Positions 16,791-26,063 are shown, counted from the stretch's first letter. The stretch: DNA of 64,000 nt from Paraburkholderia atlantica (GCF_009362785.1 NZ_WHNQ01000032.1:1-64000), one strand, 5' to 3'. Notes: generated by a model not told the origin, from the letters alone. Numbers and translations are program-made.

Positions 16791-17699
16791 TCAGCGCCGT
16801 GGCTTCGAGCCCTTCCAGCTCGACTTGCGCGCGAACTCGACGAACGAACCCAGATAGTCGAGCGACGCATCCGCATCGCGCGTGCCGAGAAAAATCTGCT
16901 TGGCGATGCCGGCCTTGCCGAGCTTCACGCTGACCACCGGCATACGGTCCGCGTATTCGTCGGCGAGCCAGCGCGGCAGCGCGGCGACGCCGCGATTGCT
17001 TGCGACCATCTGCAGCATGATGTCGGTGGTCTCGATCGTTTTGTGACGGCGCGGGGCGACGTCGGCGGGGCGCAGGAACAGGTTGTAGATGTCGAGGCGA
17101 TCGGTGTCGACCGGATAGGTGATCAGCGTTTCATCGACGAGCTGTTCGGGCTCCACGTAACGCGCGTTGGCCAGCCGATGCCCGTCGGCCACCACCAGCA
17201 CCTGCTCGTAGTCGAACACGGGTTCGAAGCTGAGGCCGGGCCGCTTCAGCGGATCAGGCGTGACGAGCACGTCGATGTCGTAGCCGAACAACGCGCCGAT
17301 GCCGCCGAACTGGAAGCGCTGCTTGACGTCGACATCGACATCGGGCCAGCGCGCGAGGTACGGCGACACGACCTTCAGCAGCCACTGATAACACGGATGA
17401 CATTCCATGCCGATGCGCAGTGTGCCGCGCTCGCCGTTCGCGTACTGCTTCATGCGCGCTTCGGCGTGCTCGAACTGCGGCAGCAGCCGGTCAGCGAGCG
17501 ACAGCAGATACTGGCCCGCCTGCGTGAGGCGCAGGTTGCGGCCGTCACGGTCCCAGACCGGCGTGCCGAGCTGCTGCTCGAGCTTCCTGACGGTATGGCT
17601 CAACGCTGATTGCGTCAGATGCAGCGCACCGGCTGCCGCCGTGAGCGAGCCTAGCCGGTCCACTTCGCGGATCAGGGTGAGATGAAAGCGTTCGAGCAT
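16791..17699 (-). CDS. LysR-type regulator resembling MetR
   Basis: 302 residues. The HTH region reads LTAAAGALHLTQSALSHTV. The effector domain shows the MetR hallmarks IGMECHPCYQWL, FDYEQVLVVADGHRLA, ETLITYPVDTDRLDIYN and IMLQMVASNRGVAALP. MetR responds to homocysteine and controls methionine genes. No metE, metF or glyA lies alongside, so a methionine role here is family-based inference only. It is convergent with the copper-storage gene. Confidence 0.85.
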   Translation of the reverse strand: MLERFHLTLIREVDRLGSLTAAAGALHLTQSALSHTVRKLEQQLGTPVWDRDGRNLRLTQAGQYLLSLADRLLPQFEHAEARMKQYANGERGTLRIGMECHPCYQWLLKVVSPYLARWPDVDVDVKQRFQFGGIGALFGYDIDVLVTPDPLKRPGLSFEPVFDYEQVLVVADGHRLANARYVEPEQLVDETLITYPVDTDRLDIYNLFLRPADVAPRRHKTIETTDIMLQMVASNRGVAALPRWLADEYADRMPVVSVKLGKAGIAKQIFLGTRDADASLDYLGSFVEFARKSSWKGSKPRR

Positions 17700-17903
17700 G
17701 ACGGGGTATGAGATTCGACAAAGTGCGACGCGTATCGTAGCGCGATTATGCGGTCGGGCTGCAAAACTGAAAACGTAACGCAGCCGACGCCGAGGGCATT
17801 GAGCGAATACCTACTGCTCGAAGCCAGTCGAAGAACTGGCTCCGAGCACCCGCCTCGTCATTGCGGCGCGTTCGCGTCTAGCGCCGTGGACCAGGTCTGG
17901 AAG

Positions 17904-18221
17904 TCACTGAGTCACGTTCAAGTGAGCATCGATCGAAATGGGACCGTACTTCGAGGAAAGATCGAAGTTTCGGGTATTGCCGGATGTGAGCGCGGGATAC
18001 GGGCAGGCGGGCGAGCACGTCTGCGTACCGGTCTGATCGACGCCTGCGGAAATTGTCGCCGCATATGAGCCCGACTGAGCATACGTGGCCGGGCCATTCC
18101 AGAATCCGACGACGTTATCCCCAACCCCTGTGCCCTGCGAGGTAAGTTCGGCCTGCGTCACGAGCGGCGCAACGTTCGCCACGCGGACGCCGGACGGGAG
18201 CGAGTGGCCCGTCCGGTCGGC
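17904..18221 (-). pseudogene. C-terminal fragment of a secreted-type protein, unknown
   Basis: An open frame of 105 codons with ordinary coding composition (VGDNVVGFWNGPATYAQSG, NFDLSSKYGPISIDAHLNV), rich in Ser, Thr and Gly with a Cys pair, like the end of an extracellular beta-rich protein. There is no ribosome site at any start. It begins directly after, and in frame with, the TAG stop of the enzyme gene at 18222. Most likely a 3' gene remnant; a readthrough tail is the alternative. Confidence 0.35.
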
Positions 18222-19052
18222 CTACCTGGCGGGGAGATCGAGCATTTCACGCGCTTTGGCCGCACTTGCCACCGGCCGGCCATATTCGCCACACAAAGCG
18301 GCTACCCGTGCAACGAGTTGCGCATTGCTCTTTGCCAGCGTGTCCTTGTCCCAGCGCACATTGTCTTCGAGGCCAGTGCGGCAGTGCCCGCCCATTTCGA
18401 GAGTCCAATGATTGACCTCCAACTGATGCCGTCCGATACCAGCGGCGGTCCATGTTGCATCCGGCAATAGCGTCTTGAGTTGCTGGACCTCGAACTCGAG
18501 AATCTCGCGACGCGCGGGCAGTGCATTCTTCACACCCATCACGAATTGAACGTGCACAGGAGACTTCAGCAGCCCTTGCTGGACGAGATCTGCCGTGCTG
18601 TACAACATCGCCAGATCGAAGATTTCGATTTCCGGCTTGACGTCGTAGTCGAGCATCGTTTGCGCAAGCGCGCGCACGAAGTCCGGCGGATTTTCATAGA
18701 CGGTCGTCGGGAAATTGACGGAGCCCGTTGCGAGCGACGCCATATCCGGGCGCAGGTCGAGCATCGCGCCGCGTTGCTCGAACGAACGGCCACGACCGCC
18801 CGTCGAAAACTGAATGATGATGTCAGGGCAGTGCTTCCGGATGCCGTCCTGAAGTGCGGCGAAACTCGATCGGTCGGAACTCGAGTTCTCCTGTTCGTCG
18901 CGCACGTGCAGATGAACCAGGGATGCCCCGGCTTCGTACGCTTCCTGGGTGCTTTCGATCTGCTCGGAGATCGTGATCGGCACGGCGGGGTTGTCCTTCT
19001 TGCGCGGAACTGAGCCCGTGATGGCAACGGAGATGATGCACGGTTCACTCAT
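18222..19052 (-). CDS. BKACE enzyme (beta-keto acid cleavage, DUF849)
   Basis: 276 residues of the zinc TIM-barrel family that cleaves beta-keto acids with acetyl-CoA; the founding member is the 3-keto-5-aminohexanoate cleavage enzyme Kce of lysine fermentation. Seen: ISVAITGSVPRKKDNPAVP, the metal-binding SLVHLHVRDE, FSTGGRG, DMASLATGSVNFP, and VNHWTLEMGGHCRTGLEDN with the late conserved Glu/His residues. The ATG at 19052 follows GGAG. No CoA-transferase or partner gene adjoins, so the beta-keto acid cannot be named. Confidence 0.88.
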   Translation of the reverse strand: MSEPCIISVAITGSVPRKKDNPAVPITISEQIESTQEAYEAGASLVHLHVRDEQENSSSDRSSFAALQDGIRKHCPDIIIQFSTGGRGRSFEQRGAMLDLRPDMASLATGSVNFPTTVYENPPDFVRALAQTMLDYDVKPEIEIFDLAMLYSTADLVQQGLLKSPVHVQFVMGVKNALPARREILEFEVQQLKTLLPDATWTAAGIGRHQLEVNHWTLEMGGHCRTGLEDNVRWDKDTLAKSNAQLVARVAALCGEYGRPVASAAKAREMLDLPAR

Positions 19053-19264
19053 GGCTAACACTCCAGTTCCAGAATTTCGTATTTTCCAAGTCTAGTTCAA
19101 ACGGGTGCAACTGATAGTGCCGAGGAAGGGGACAAGCCCAGTCACACCGGAGCGCTGCCAGAGGGCTAAACTTATTTATCAGCGTCTGTTCTGTTCGCCA
19201 ACGCTGTTGGCCTTGGTCGCTTCAGACGTCGGTACGCTGGTATGACGACCGCCTCGGAGGCGCC

Positions 19265-20764
19265 GTGTTCCGCCGGATCTTGACTCGCACCTTGCTCCAT
19301 GCTGCCGTGGTAGCTGGACTTCTGGGCGGCTGTCCGTGGCTCTTGCCAGTTGCGATTGCCGCCGACACCGCGTCACCCCAGCCCGCCGAGGGGAAGTTGG
19401 TTGCACCGGCCAATGCGGCGACGCCATCTGATTTTCCCACCATCGTCGAGCGATACGGACCGGCTGTCGTTCATATCCGCGCAACGGCTCCAGAGAAGCA
19501 GACGTCGGCGCCAGCCCCCGAGGACATCGGCCCTCACGATCCGATAGCCGCGTTTTTCAGCGGCGTTGCGCCGCAATCGCCGGAGCCGCAACGCAATATT
19601 GCTCGCGTGACAACGGGCACCGGCTCCGGTTTCATCATCAGCCCCGATGGCCTCATTCTGACCACCGCTCATGTGGTGGATCAGGCGGATCAAGTCACGG
19701 TCAGCCTGACCGATCGGCGGGAGTTCAAAGGCAAGGTGCTCGTCGTCGACACAGATAGCGACGTTGCGGTGATTCAGATCGATGCTGCGGCGTTGCCGGC
19801 CGTCAAGCTTGGTGACTCGTCGCGCGTGCGCGTCGGTGAACAGGTGCTGACGATCGGATCGCCCGACCGTTACCTGAACACCGTGACGACTGGCATTGTT
19901 AGCGCCACTTCCCGAGTGTTGCCGGACGGCAGCAATTTTTCCTTTTTCCAGACCGAGGTCGCCGCCACTCCCGACAATTCGGGCGGTCCTCTGTTCGATC
20001 GGGCGGGCGAGGTGATCGGCATCGACGTGCAGGTTTATCCGGACGTGGGGCGGTACCCAAGCCTGACCTTTGCGATTCCGATCAACCTGGCGAGTAAGGT
20101 GCGAGCGCAGTTGCAAACCCAGAGCAATGGCCCGGCGGGCATTCCTGGTGTAGAGGTTCAGGACGTCGGACCTGGGTTGGCGGTGGCCATTGGCTTGCCG
20201 CGGCCGGCCGGGGCGCTCGTCAACATCGTCACGCCTGGTACGCCGGCCGCCGCGAGTGGCCTGAAGCCTGGCGACGTGATCACGCAGATTGGCGACAGGA
20301 CGATCGCTCGCTCGGCCGAATTGGCCCAGTATGCCGCCGGGCTGCAGCCCGGAACGAAGACGACGCTCACGCTGATCCGCAGCCAAAAGCCGATGACGAC
20401 TGAAATCATCGTCGGCGCGGCCGGCGAAATCCAAAGCGCCGTGCAAATCCCTGGCGCAGCGTCGAATCCCGGGCCGGCCCAAAGTGCAAGCGCCGCACCA
20501 GATCGCCTTGGCCTGACGATGCATCCGCTGAACAACGACGAGAAGCGGGCGAGTGATCTTCCCGGAGGGATGATGGTGGACCAGGTGACTGGACCTGCAG
20601 CGGCTGCTGGCATTCGCACTGGCGATATCGTCCTGTCGCTCAATGGCGAACTGATCGAATCCCGGGAGCAAGCGAGCGCTCTGGAAGCAAAGGCGAAGAA
20701 AGGGATATCGGTGCTGATCCAGCGTCAAAATGCGCGCCGGTTTGTCTCCGTCACGCTCAGGTGA
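19265..20764 (+). CDS. HtrA/DegP-type periplasmic serine protease
   Basis: 499 residues. The signal peptide is followed by a trypsin-like domain with the complete triad: His in ILTTAHVVD, Asp in DTDSDVAVIQ, Ser in DNSGGPLF. The residue before NSGG is Asp where most relatives have Gly. Two PDZ domains follow (about 290-380 and 405-495), so Do-family architecture for periplasmic protein quality control. The start is GTG with GGAGG 5 nt upstream. Stands alone; the next gene encodes a repeat protein that could be a client, which is speculation. Confidence 0.92.
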   Translation: MFRRILTRTLLHAAVVAGLLGGCPWLLPVAIAADTASPQPAEGKLVAPANAATPSDFPTIVERYGPAVVHIRATAPEKQTSAPAPEDIGPHDPIAAFFSGVAPQSPEPQRNIARVTTGTGSGFIISPDGLILTTAHVVDQADQVTVSLTDRREFKGKVLVVDTDSDVAVIQIDAAALPAVKLGDSSRVRVGEQVLTIGSPDRYLNTVTTGIVSATSRVLPDGSNFSFFQTEVAATPDNSGGPLFDRAGEVIGIDVQVYPDVGRYPSLTFAIPINLASKVRAQLQTQSNGPAGIPGVEVQDVGPGLAVAIGLPRPAGALVNIVTPGTPAAASGLKPGDVITQIGDRTIARSAELAQYAAGLQPGTKTTLTLIRSQKPMTTEIIVGAAGEIQSAVQIPGAASNPGPAQSASAAPDRLGLTMHPLNNDEKRASDLPGGMMVDQVTGPAAAAGIRTGDIVLSLNGELIESREQASALEAKAKKGISVLIQRQNARRFVSVTLR

Positions 20765-21111
20765 CCGTCGCTGCGTGATGCGCATGCTCAGCACTTGGCT
20801 GACGGGCGGCTCAGAACGGAGCTTCCCGTGCTATGTCCACGATCTCACAACTTCATTGGGGTTCGAGCCAGGCACAGTGAATGCTGCACCTGCATGGTCG
20901 ACGCCAACTATGGGCGGGATCGCGGAGAGGTGCGCCGGACGGCGATTCCGGCCATCAGTTCAGATCGGCCACGAAGATGGCGGGCGTTTTCATAGCTCAA
21001 AGGCTTAGCATAGAAAAGCTGGTACACGGCTCTCCATTGCCGTGGCGGAACCGTGGGCGAACAGGCCGAACCGCGGCTCATTTCGATGAGCACTCCGGAA
21101 GGGGACGGCAG
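20765..21111. other. Gap with no recognised gene
   Basis: About 350 bp between the protease and the repeat protein. An open frame continues upstream from the repeat protein to 20881 but lacks family or ribosome-site support; the GGAAGGGGA near 21099 points to the ATG at 21112. Confidence 0.45.
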
Positions 21112-22917
21112 ATGAACGTAGTGAATGGAAGGACCAGGCGAAACGATCCGAAGCGCGTTGGAATGTTCAGGCAGGCCGGGCTTCGGCGTTCGGGTGCGGG
21201 TAGGCCGAATGCAGACATCGATACCGCACAGCCTTCGCGAGGCCGACGTCTTGCGCTTTGGGGTGCGTCGGCAAGCGCGTTGGCTATCGCGGTCATGGGT
21301 GTGGTCGCGCACATCGATCGGTTCGACGATGATCAGGCGCTCGGGATCATCGAAACCACGTCACCAGCGGAACACACGACTTGGTCTGGGCATGTCGCGC
21401 TGCCGCCGTCGCCTCCCACTCAGCCAACCGCGGTTGGCACTGCTGAACTCGCCCCGCCTGTGTTTTCCGCTCCGTCCGATGATGGCGCCAAAGCTATTCC
21501 GGATTCTGCTGCGCCGCAGTCGGTTACACGAAGGCCCGATCAAGCGGGCAATGCCGCCACACCGAATCGCCGCCATTCGGCGCCGTACGTGAGACCAATC
21601 GAGCGGCATGCGAGCGGGATCACTCTGCCCGCATCGCCGACGCCGCAAGCATCGTCCGATCATGTCGCCGGATCATCGTCAGCGCCTGCGCGGGGACCAG
21701 CAATGAGCGGTGCCGAGCACGCCCCACGCGGGTCTTCCGCTTCGCTCGATCACCGCAGTGCACCGTCTCCGAATACTCGCGGTGCACCTTCTCGGAATTC
21801 TGCTTCGCTGCAGCTGGTTCAAAGACAACCTGCGGGCGGTCACGGAGGAGGTGGTTTGGGCGCGGGCGGTTCGGGGGTAGGCACAGCCGGTTCGGGCGCG
21901 GGCGGTTCGAATGCCGGCAGCTCGGGGGCAGGCGCGGCCGGTTCGGGCGCACGCGGATCTGGTGCAGGTGCAGGCGGCTCGGGTGCAGGTGCAGCCGGTT
22001 CCGGCGCAGGCAGCTCGGGCACAGGCGCAGCCGGTTCCGGTGGTGGTGGTTTGGGTGCAGGCGCAGCCGGTTCCGGTACCGGTGGTTTGGGTGCCGGCAA
22101 CTCGAGTGCCGGCAGTTCGGGCGCAGGCAGTTCGGGCGCAGGCGGACACGGCTCAGGCAGTTCCTCAGGCAGTTCGGGCGCGGGCAGTTCAGGCGCCGGC
22201 AGTTCAGTCGCGGGCAGTTCGGGCGCAGGCAGTTCGGGCGCAGGCAGTTCGGGCGCAGGCAGTTCGGGCGCCGGCAGTTCTGGCGCCGGCAGTTCGGGCG
22301 CAGGCAGTTCGGGTGCAGGCGGTCACGGCTCAGGCAGTTCGGGCGCCGGCAGTTCAGGCGCCGGCAGTTCAGGCGCGGGCAGTTCGGGTGCAGGCAGTTC
22401 TGGCGCGGGCGGTCACGGCTCCGGCAGTTCGGGCGCAGGCAGTTCAGGCGCAGGCAGTTCAGGCGCCGGCAGTTCAGGCGCAGGCAGTTCAGGCGCAGGC
22501 AGTTCAGGCGCAGGCAGTTCAGGCGCAGGCAGTTCAGGCGCAGGCAGTTCAGGCGCAGGCAGTTCAGGCGCAGGCAGTTCGGGCGCCGGCAGTTCGGGCG
22601 CCGGCAGTTCGGGCGCGGGCGGTCACGGTTCAGGCAATTCAGGCTCAGGCAATTCAGGCTCAGGCAATTCAGGCGCAGGCAATTCAGGCGCAGGCAATTC
22701 AGGCTCAGGCAATTCAGGCGCAGGCAGTTCAGGCGCAGGCAGTTCAGGCGCAGGCAGTTCAGGCGCAGGCAGTTCAGGCGCAGGCGGTCCAGGTGCAGGC
22801 AGTTCGGGCGCAGGCGGTCACGGCTCGGGCGGTCCCGGCTCGGGCGGTCACGGGTCAGGGGGGGCGGGCGGAGGCGGTCACGGCGGAGGCGGTTCGGGCT
22901 CGGGCGGCTCAAGGTAA
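21112..22917 (+). CDS. Membrane-anchored Gly/Ser repeat protein
   Basis: 601 residues. A basic N-terminus (1-45) is followed by one membrane segment (LALWGASASALAIAVMGVV), then a Pro/Ser/Thr-rich stalk (70-240), then about 360 residues of low complexity. The core of this is GSSGA repeats with GGHGSG and GNSGSG variants, ending in a Gly/His-rich tail. The topology suggests an inner-membrane-anchored periplasmic protein with an extended flexible chain; a TonB-like spacer or surface matrix role is conceivable but unsupported. Histidines recur only in the GGHGSG breaks. No enzymatic domain was seen. Confidence 0.65.
   Translation: MNVVNGRTRRNDPKRVGMFRQAGLRRSGAGRPNADIDTAQPSRGRRLALWGASASALAIAVMGVVAHIDRFDDDQALGIIETTSPAEHTTWSGHVALPPSPPTQPTAVGTAELAPPVFSAPSDDGAKAIPDSAAPQSVTRRPDQAGNAATPNRRHSAPYVRPIERHASGITLPASPTPQASSDHVAGSSSAPARGPAMSGAEHAPRGSSASLDHRSAPSPNTRGAPSRNSASLQLVQRQPAGGHGGGGLGAGGSGVGTAGSGAGGSNAGSSGAGAAGSGARGSGAGAGGSGAGAAGSGAGSSGTGAAGSGGGGLGAGAAGSGTGGLGAGNSSAGSSGAGSSGAGGHGSGSSSGSSGAGSSGAGSSVAGSSGAGSSGAGSSGAGSSGAGSSGAGSSGAGSSGAGGHGSGSSGAGSSGAGSSGAGSSGAGSSGAGGHGSGSSGAGSSGAGSSGAGSSGAGSSGAGSSGAGSSGAGSSGAGSSGAGSSGAGSSGAGSSGAGSSGAGGHGSGNSGSGNSGSGNSGAGNSGAGNSGSGNSGAGSSGAGSSGAGSSGAGSSGAGGPGAGSSGAGGHGSGGPGSGGHGSGGAGGGGHGGGGSGSGGSR
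22130..22800 (+). repeat. 15-bp tandem repeat (minisatellite) inside the repeat protein
   Basis: About 40 units of GGCAGTTCGGGCGCA and close variants (TTCAGG, GCCGGC, AATTCA), each encoding GSSGA or GNSGA. Runs of identical units (for example 22440-22570) show recent duplication. The unit is a multiple of three, so copy-number change alters protein length without frameshift. Confidence 0.9.
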
Positions 22918-23427
22918 TCCACCGCCACATTTTCAGCCGCTCTTTCGTGCAAGAGACGAAGGTCAAAGCGGCTATCCGACGGGTAATCCCGATTGTGTGG
23001 CGCGACAGTCTGGATGAGAGACGCGCGACAAACAAGGTGAGAATGTCGCGGCGAAGTTGGTGATGCCGAATTGATTGACGCAGCTTTTTTTGATTGTCAC
23101 CGATGCGGCTCTCATCTCGTTTGATGCACGGCACGATTCGATGGAATATGACGGCTGAAATCCCTCGCGTATGTCCATCTCTATGGTGGAAGCTCCGATG
23201 GCTGCAAATGTCAGTTGCCGAAGCGCATCGAAAAGCCAATGACGGGAACTGCCCGGCAGTAGGCGTTCGTCCACCTCGCTGGAAAGCTGCGATTGAAGGC
23301 TCCGATGTCGGCTCCCGAGAAAGTCCATCGAACAGGTGCTCTCGGCTGCGGATTCGACCGGCCATTTACACTGACGCAGCAAACGTCCGAAAGCCGAATG
23401 GGAACGGTCAGGTATTTCAGTTCAGCG
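22918..23427. other. Gap with no recognised gene
   Basis: About 510 bp between the repeat protein and a convergent LysR gene. The open frames here are continuations of repeat-driven frames or lack coding character. No terminator, RNA gene or repeat was recognised. Confidence 0.5.
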
Positions 23428-24327
23428 TCACGCTGAACGCTTTACGATCTTTGAAATCAATTCGTCCACTCGCGACAGAAACAGGCTGACAATCGGCGCC
23501 GTATTGCTCGGGCTGTAACCCACGGCCAGCTCTATTGTCGGGACGTCCCCTTCTAGCGGCCGGCTCACGACGGACCATGGCATCAGGTTCTGCACATAGG
23601 CCGGTATCAGCGTGACGGCGCGCATCGAAGCAATCAGCGACATCACCATCGCCGGATTGTCGACGCTTTGCGCGACGTCCACTTCGATGCCCGATTTGGC
23701 CAGCCATGTGTCGATCACCTGTCTCAGCACCTTGGCTTTGTCCGCCATCGCGATGAACGGCTCGTGTCGGAGTTCCTCCGGACGCACCGTTTTGCGCGCA
23801 GTTAACGGATGGTCGCTCGGCATCAGCACGACGAGCGGCTCCTTGCCGACGACTTTGTACTCGAGGCCGTATCCGGGCTCGGCTCGCATAAACGCCACGT
23901 CGAGCTTGCCGTGCGCCAGGGCGGCGGCCAGTTCCGTCGAATAGTCGCTGGAGACGGTAACCTCGATATTCGGCAACTCCTCGCGCAACAGGTGCATCGC
24001 GTCGGGCAGCCATGTCATTTCCTGACCAGTCAGAAATCCCAGCGCAAAGCGCGGTTTCGCCGGCTGCGCCGCACGCCGTGCCGCCTCCACGGCTGCATCC
24101 ACCTGAGCTATCGCGAGCCGCGCATGATCGATGAAGGCCTTGCCCGCGTCGGTCAGTTCGACGCCGCGCGCGCTGCGTACCAGCAGTTCCACGCCGACCT
24201 GATCTTCCAGATCGCGAATTTGCCGGCTTAACGACGGTTGCGAAGTATGCAGCCGTTTTTCAGCCGCCACCGTGAGGCTGCCGGTCTCGGCTACCGCAAT
24301 GAAGTACCGCAAATGACGCAGTTCCAT
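23428..24327 (-). CDS. LysR-type regulator
   Basis: 299 residues. The HTH (MELRHLRYFIAVAETGSLT, LHTSQPSLSRQIRDLE) belongs to the BenM/CatM/HcaR-like group starting MELRHLRYF. The effector domain spans 90-290. It diverges from a two-SDR plus GST operon across a 154-bp gap containing a perfect palindrome 14 bp before its start. It therefore most likely regulates that operon. The inducer is unknown; many members of this group sense aromatic compounds. Confidence 0.9.
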   Translation of the reverse strand: MELRHLRYFIAVAETGSLTVAAEKRLHTSQPSLSRQIRDLEDQVGVELLVRSARGVELTDAGKAFIDHARLAIAQVDAAVEAARRAAQPAKPRFALGFLTGQEMTWLPDAMHLLREELPNIEVTVSSDYSTELAAALAHGKLDVAFMRAEPGYGLEYKVVGKEPLVVLMPSDHPLTARKTVRPEELRHEPFIAMADKAKVLRQVIDTWLAKSGIEVDVAQSVDNPAMVMSLIASMRAVTLIPAYVQNLMPWSVVSRPLEGDVPTIELAVGYSPSNTAPIVSLFLSRVDELISKIVKRSA

Positions 24328-24340
24328 GGTTTTCCCGCCC

Positions 24341-24357
24341 CATGCCTGTCAGGCATG
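24341..24357. promoter_or_regulatory. Perfect palindrome between LysR gene and SDR operon
   Basis: CATGCCTG-T-CAGGCATG, 8-bp arms around a single central base, just upstream of the LysR start and on the promoter side of the SDR operon. A candidate binding site for the adjacent regulator. Confidence 0.5.
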
Positions 24358-24481
24358 TACCCAAGCTTTCAAAGTCTTTTTAATCGACCCGGGAAGTACG
24401 TAGATTAAGTCCTGTCGTCTCTTTCCTTGCAGCGAACGCGAATAAGCCATGCGTCCCGGCGATACCTAACAGGAGTTTCTC

Positions 24482-25228
24482 ATGAACAGCCCCGTCGTTC
24501 TCATCACCGGCGCGCTGACCGGCATCGGTCGCGCCACCGCCATCGCTTTCGCCCGCTCCGGAGCGCGGCTCGTCGTCTCCGGCCGTCGCCCGGCAGAGGG
24601 CGCAGCCCTCGAGGCCGAGTTGCGCGAGCTGGGCTCTGAAGCCTTCTTCGTTCAGGCCGACGTCCGCCATGACGAAGAGGTCCGCAGTCTCATCGATCAA
24701 GCCGTTTCCCGGTTCGGCAGGCTGGACATCGCGGTCAACAATGCCGGGACAGAAGGCACGCCTGGGCCGGTAACCGATGTGTCCGCTGACAGCTATGCCG
24801 CTACCTTCGACACCAACGTGCTAGGCGTGCTGTTGAGCCTCAAGCACGAACTGCGCGTCATGACGGCTCAACGATCCGGCAGCGTGATCAACATCTCGTC
24901 GACTTACGGCCACGAAGGTGCAGCCTATGCCGCCATTTACGCCGGCAGTAAGCACGCAGTCGAAGGGTTCACCAGATCGACGGCGCTCGAAGTGGCCAGC
25001 ACGGGGGTGCGGGTCAATGCGGTCGCGCCAGGACCGACCGACACCGGCATGCTCGACCGCTTTACCGGCACACCAGAGAGGAAAGCGGCGCTGGCAGGCG
25101 GCGTGCCGCTCGCGCGTATAGGCAACCCGGCGGACATCGCCGCAGCGGTGCTCTTTCTGGCGTCCGAAGGCGCCGCCTTCGTGACGGGACAGATCGTCAC
25201 GGTCGACGGCGGCAAGACGGCGGGCTGA
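24482..25228 (+). CDS. Short-chain dehydrogenase/reductase (1)
   Basis: 248 residues of classical SDR: nucleotide motif TGALTGIGRATA, NNAG (residue ~83), catalytic Ser in VINISSTYG, and YAGSKHAVEGF giving the Tyr-Lys pair. The C-terminal FVTGQIVTVDGG is typical of the FabG-like branch. The cofactor-binding region (SGRRPAEG after beta2) suggests NADP(H). First gene of an operon with a second SDR (49-bp gap) and a GST, opposite a LysR gene. Substrate unknown. Confidence 0.92.
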   Translation: MNSPVVLITGALTGIGRATAIAFARSGARLVVSGRRPAEGAALEAELRELGSEAFFVQADVRHDEEVRSLIDQAVSRFGRLDIAVNNAGTEGTPGPVTDVSADSYAATFDTNVLGVLLSLKHELRVMTAQRSGSVINISSTYGHEGAAYAAIYAGSKHAVEGFTRSTALEVASTGVRVNAVAPGPTDTGMLDRFTGTPERKAALAGGVPLARIGNPADIAAAVLFLASEGAAFVTGQIVTVDGGKTAG

Positions 25229-25277
25229 TCCGCGCTTTCTTCCTTCCCCTACCTTCTGATGCCGGGAGTATCGAATC

Positions 25278-26024
25278 ATGAACACGTTATCGGGCAAGAC
25301 CGCGCTGGTGACCGGCGCATCACGCGGCATCGGCCGCGCCAGCGCGCTTGCGCTGGCGAAGGCAGGTGCCCAGGTGCTGGTGCACTATGGCCGAGGCGCG
25401 CAGGAGGCCGACGCTGTCGTCGAGGAGATAAGGCAAGCGGGCGGCACATCCGAGAAGATTGCCGCTGACCTGCGCGCCGCTGATGGTCCACACCTGCTCG
25501 CGCAGCGGACGCGCGCAATCGTCGGCGGCCGCCTCGACGTCCTGGTTGCCAATGCCGGCATCTCCGGCGCGGCGACGATTGAAGAAACAACAGTCGAACA
25601 CTTCGACAACCTGTTCGCGGTGAACGTACGCGCGCCGTTCTTCCTTGTTCAGCAACTGCTGCCCGTGATGTGCAAGGGCAGCAGCATCGTGCTGCTTTCG
25701 TCGCTAGCCGCGCACGCGGCGCTCGGCACGCTGGCGGCCTATGCAGCCACCAAGGGCGCCATCGACACGCTTGTCAAACATTTCGGCGCGGCGCTCGGTG
25801 ACCGGGGCATCCGGGTCAACGCTGTCGCGCCCGGTGTGGTGCCGACCGATATGTCCAGCTTCGCGAAGACTGGAGCAGGACAAAACTTCGCGATCGGCAT
25901 TCAGGCGCTAAAGCGCATGGCGCAACCAGATGACATCGGTGCGGCGGTGGCCTTCCTCGCATCCGATGAAGCGCGCTGGATCACTGGCGATACCTTGCAT
26001 GTGGACGGCGGATCGAAGCTCTGA
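25278..26024 (+). CDS. Short-chain dehydrogenase/reductase (2)
   Basis: 248 residues, classical SDR: TGASRGIGRASA, NAGIS, Ser in IVLLSSLAA, and YAATKGAID with the Tyr-Lys pair. It ends WITGDTLHVDGGSKL. The HYGRGAQEA segment after beta2 again favours NADP(H). Second gene of the operon, same length as SDR 1 but clearly diverged, so not a recent duplicate. Likely acts on a related carbonyl substrate. Confidence 0.92.
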   Translation: MNTLSGKTALVTGASRGIGRASALALAKAGAQVLVHYGRGAQEADAVVEEIRQAGGTSEKIAADLRAADGPHLLAQRTRAIVGGRLDVLVANAGISGAATIEETTVEHFDNLFAVNVRAPFFLVQQLLPVMCKGSSIVLLSSLAAHAALGTLAAYAATKGAIDTLVKHFGAALGDRGIRVNAVAPGVVPTDMSSFAKTGAGQNFAIGIQALKRMAQPDDIGAAVAFLASDEARWITGDTLHVDGGSKL

Positions 26025-26063
26025 TCGCAACGTCGTATCCCAATCTCAAATGGAGAAAGAGTC

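Noticed and set aside
20881..21111. Longer N-terminus for the Gly/Ser repeat protein
   Set aside because: The extra 77 residues lack coding character; GGAAGGGGA supports the ATG at 21112.
22130..22800. Regular short repeats as a CRISPR array
   Set aside because: Units are 15 bp, contiguous and coding, with no unique spacers and no cas genes.
21620..23365. Long minus-strand open frame (about 580 codons) over the repeat gene, and a second long plus-strand frame at 21911-23017
   Set aside because: Both arise because a 15-bp repeat without stop codons is open in several frames. Their residues (RLNCL or AQAVQ repeats) have no start signal or plausible composition, while the Gly/Ser frame has a ribosome site and membrane anchor.
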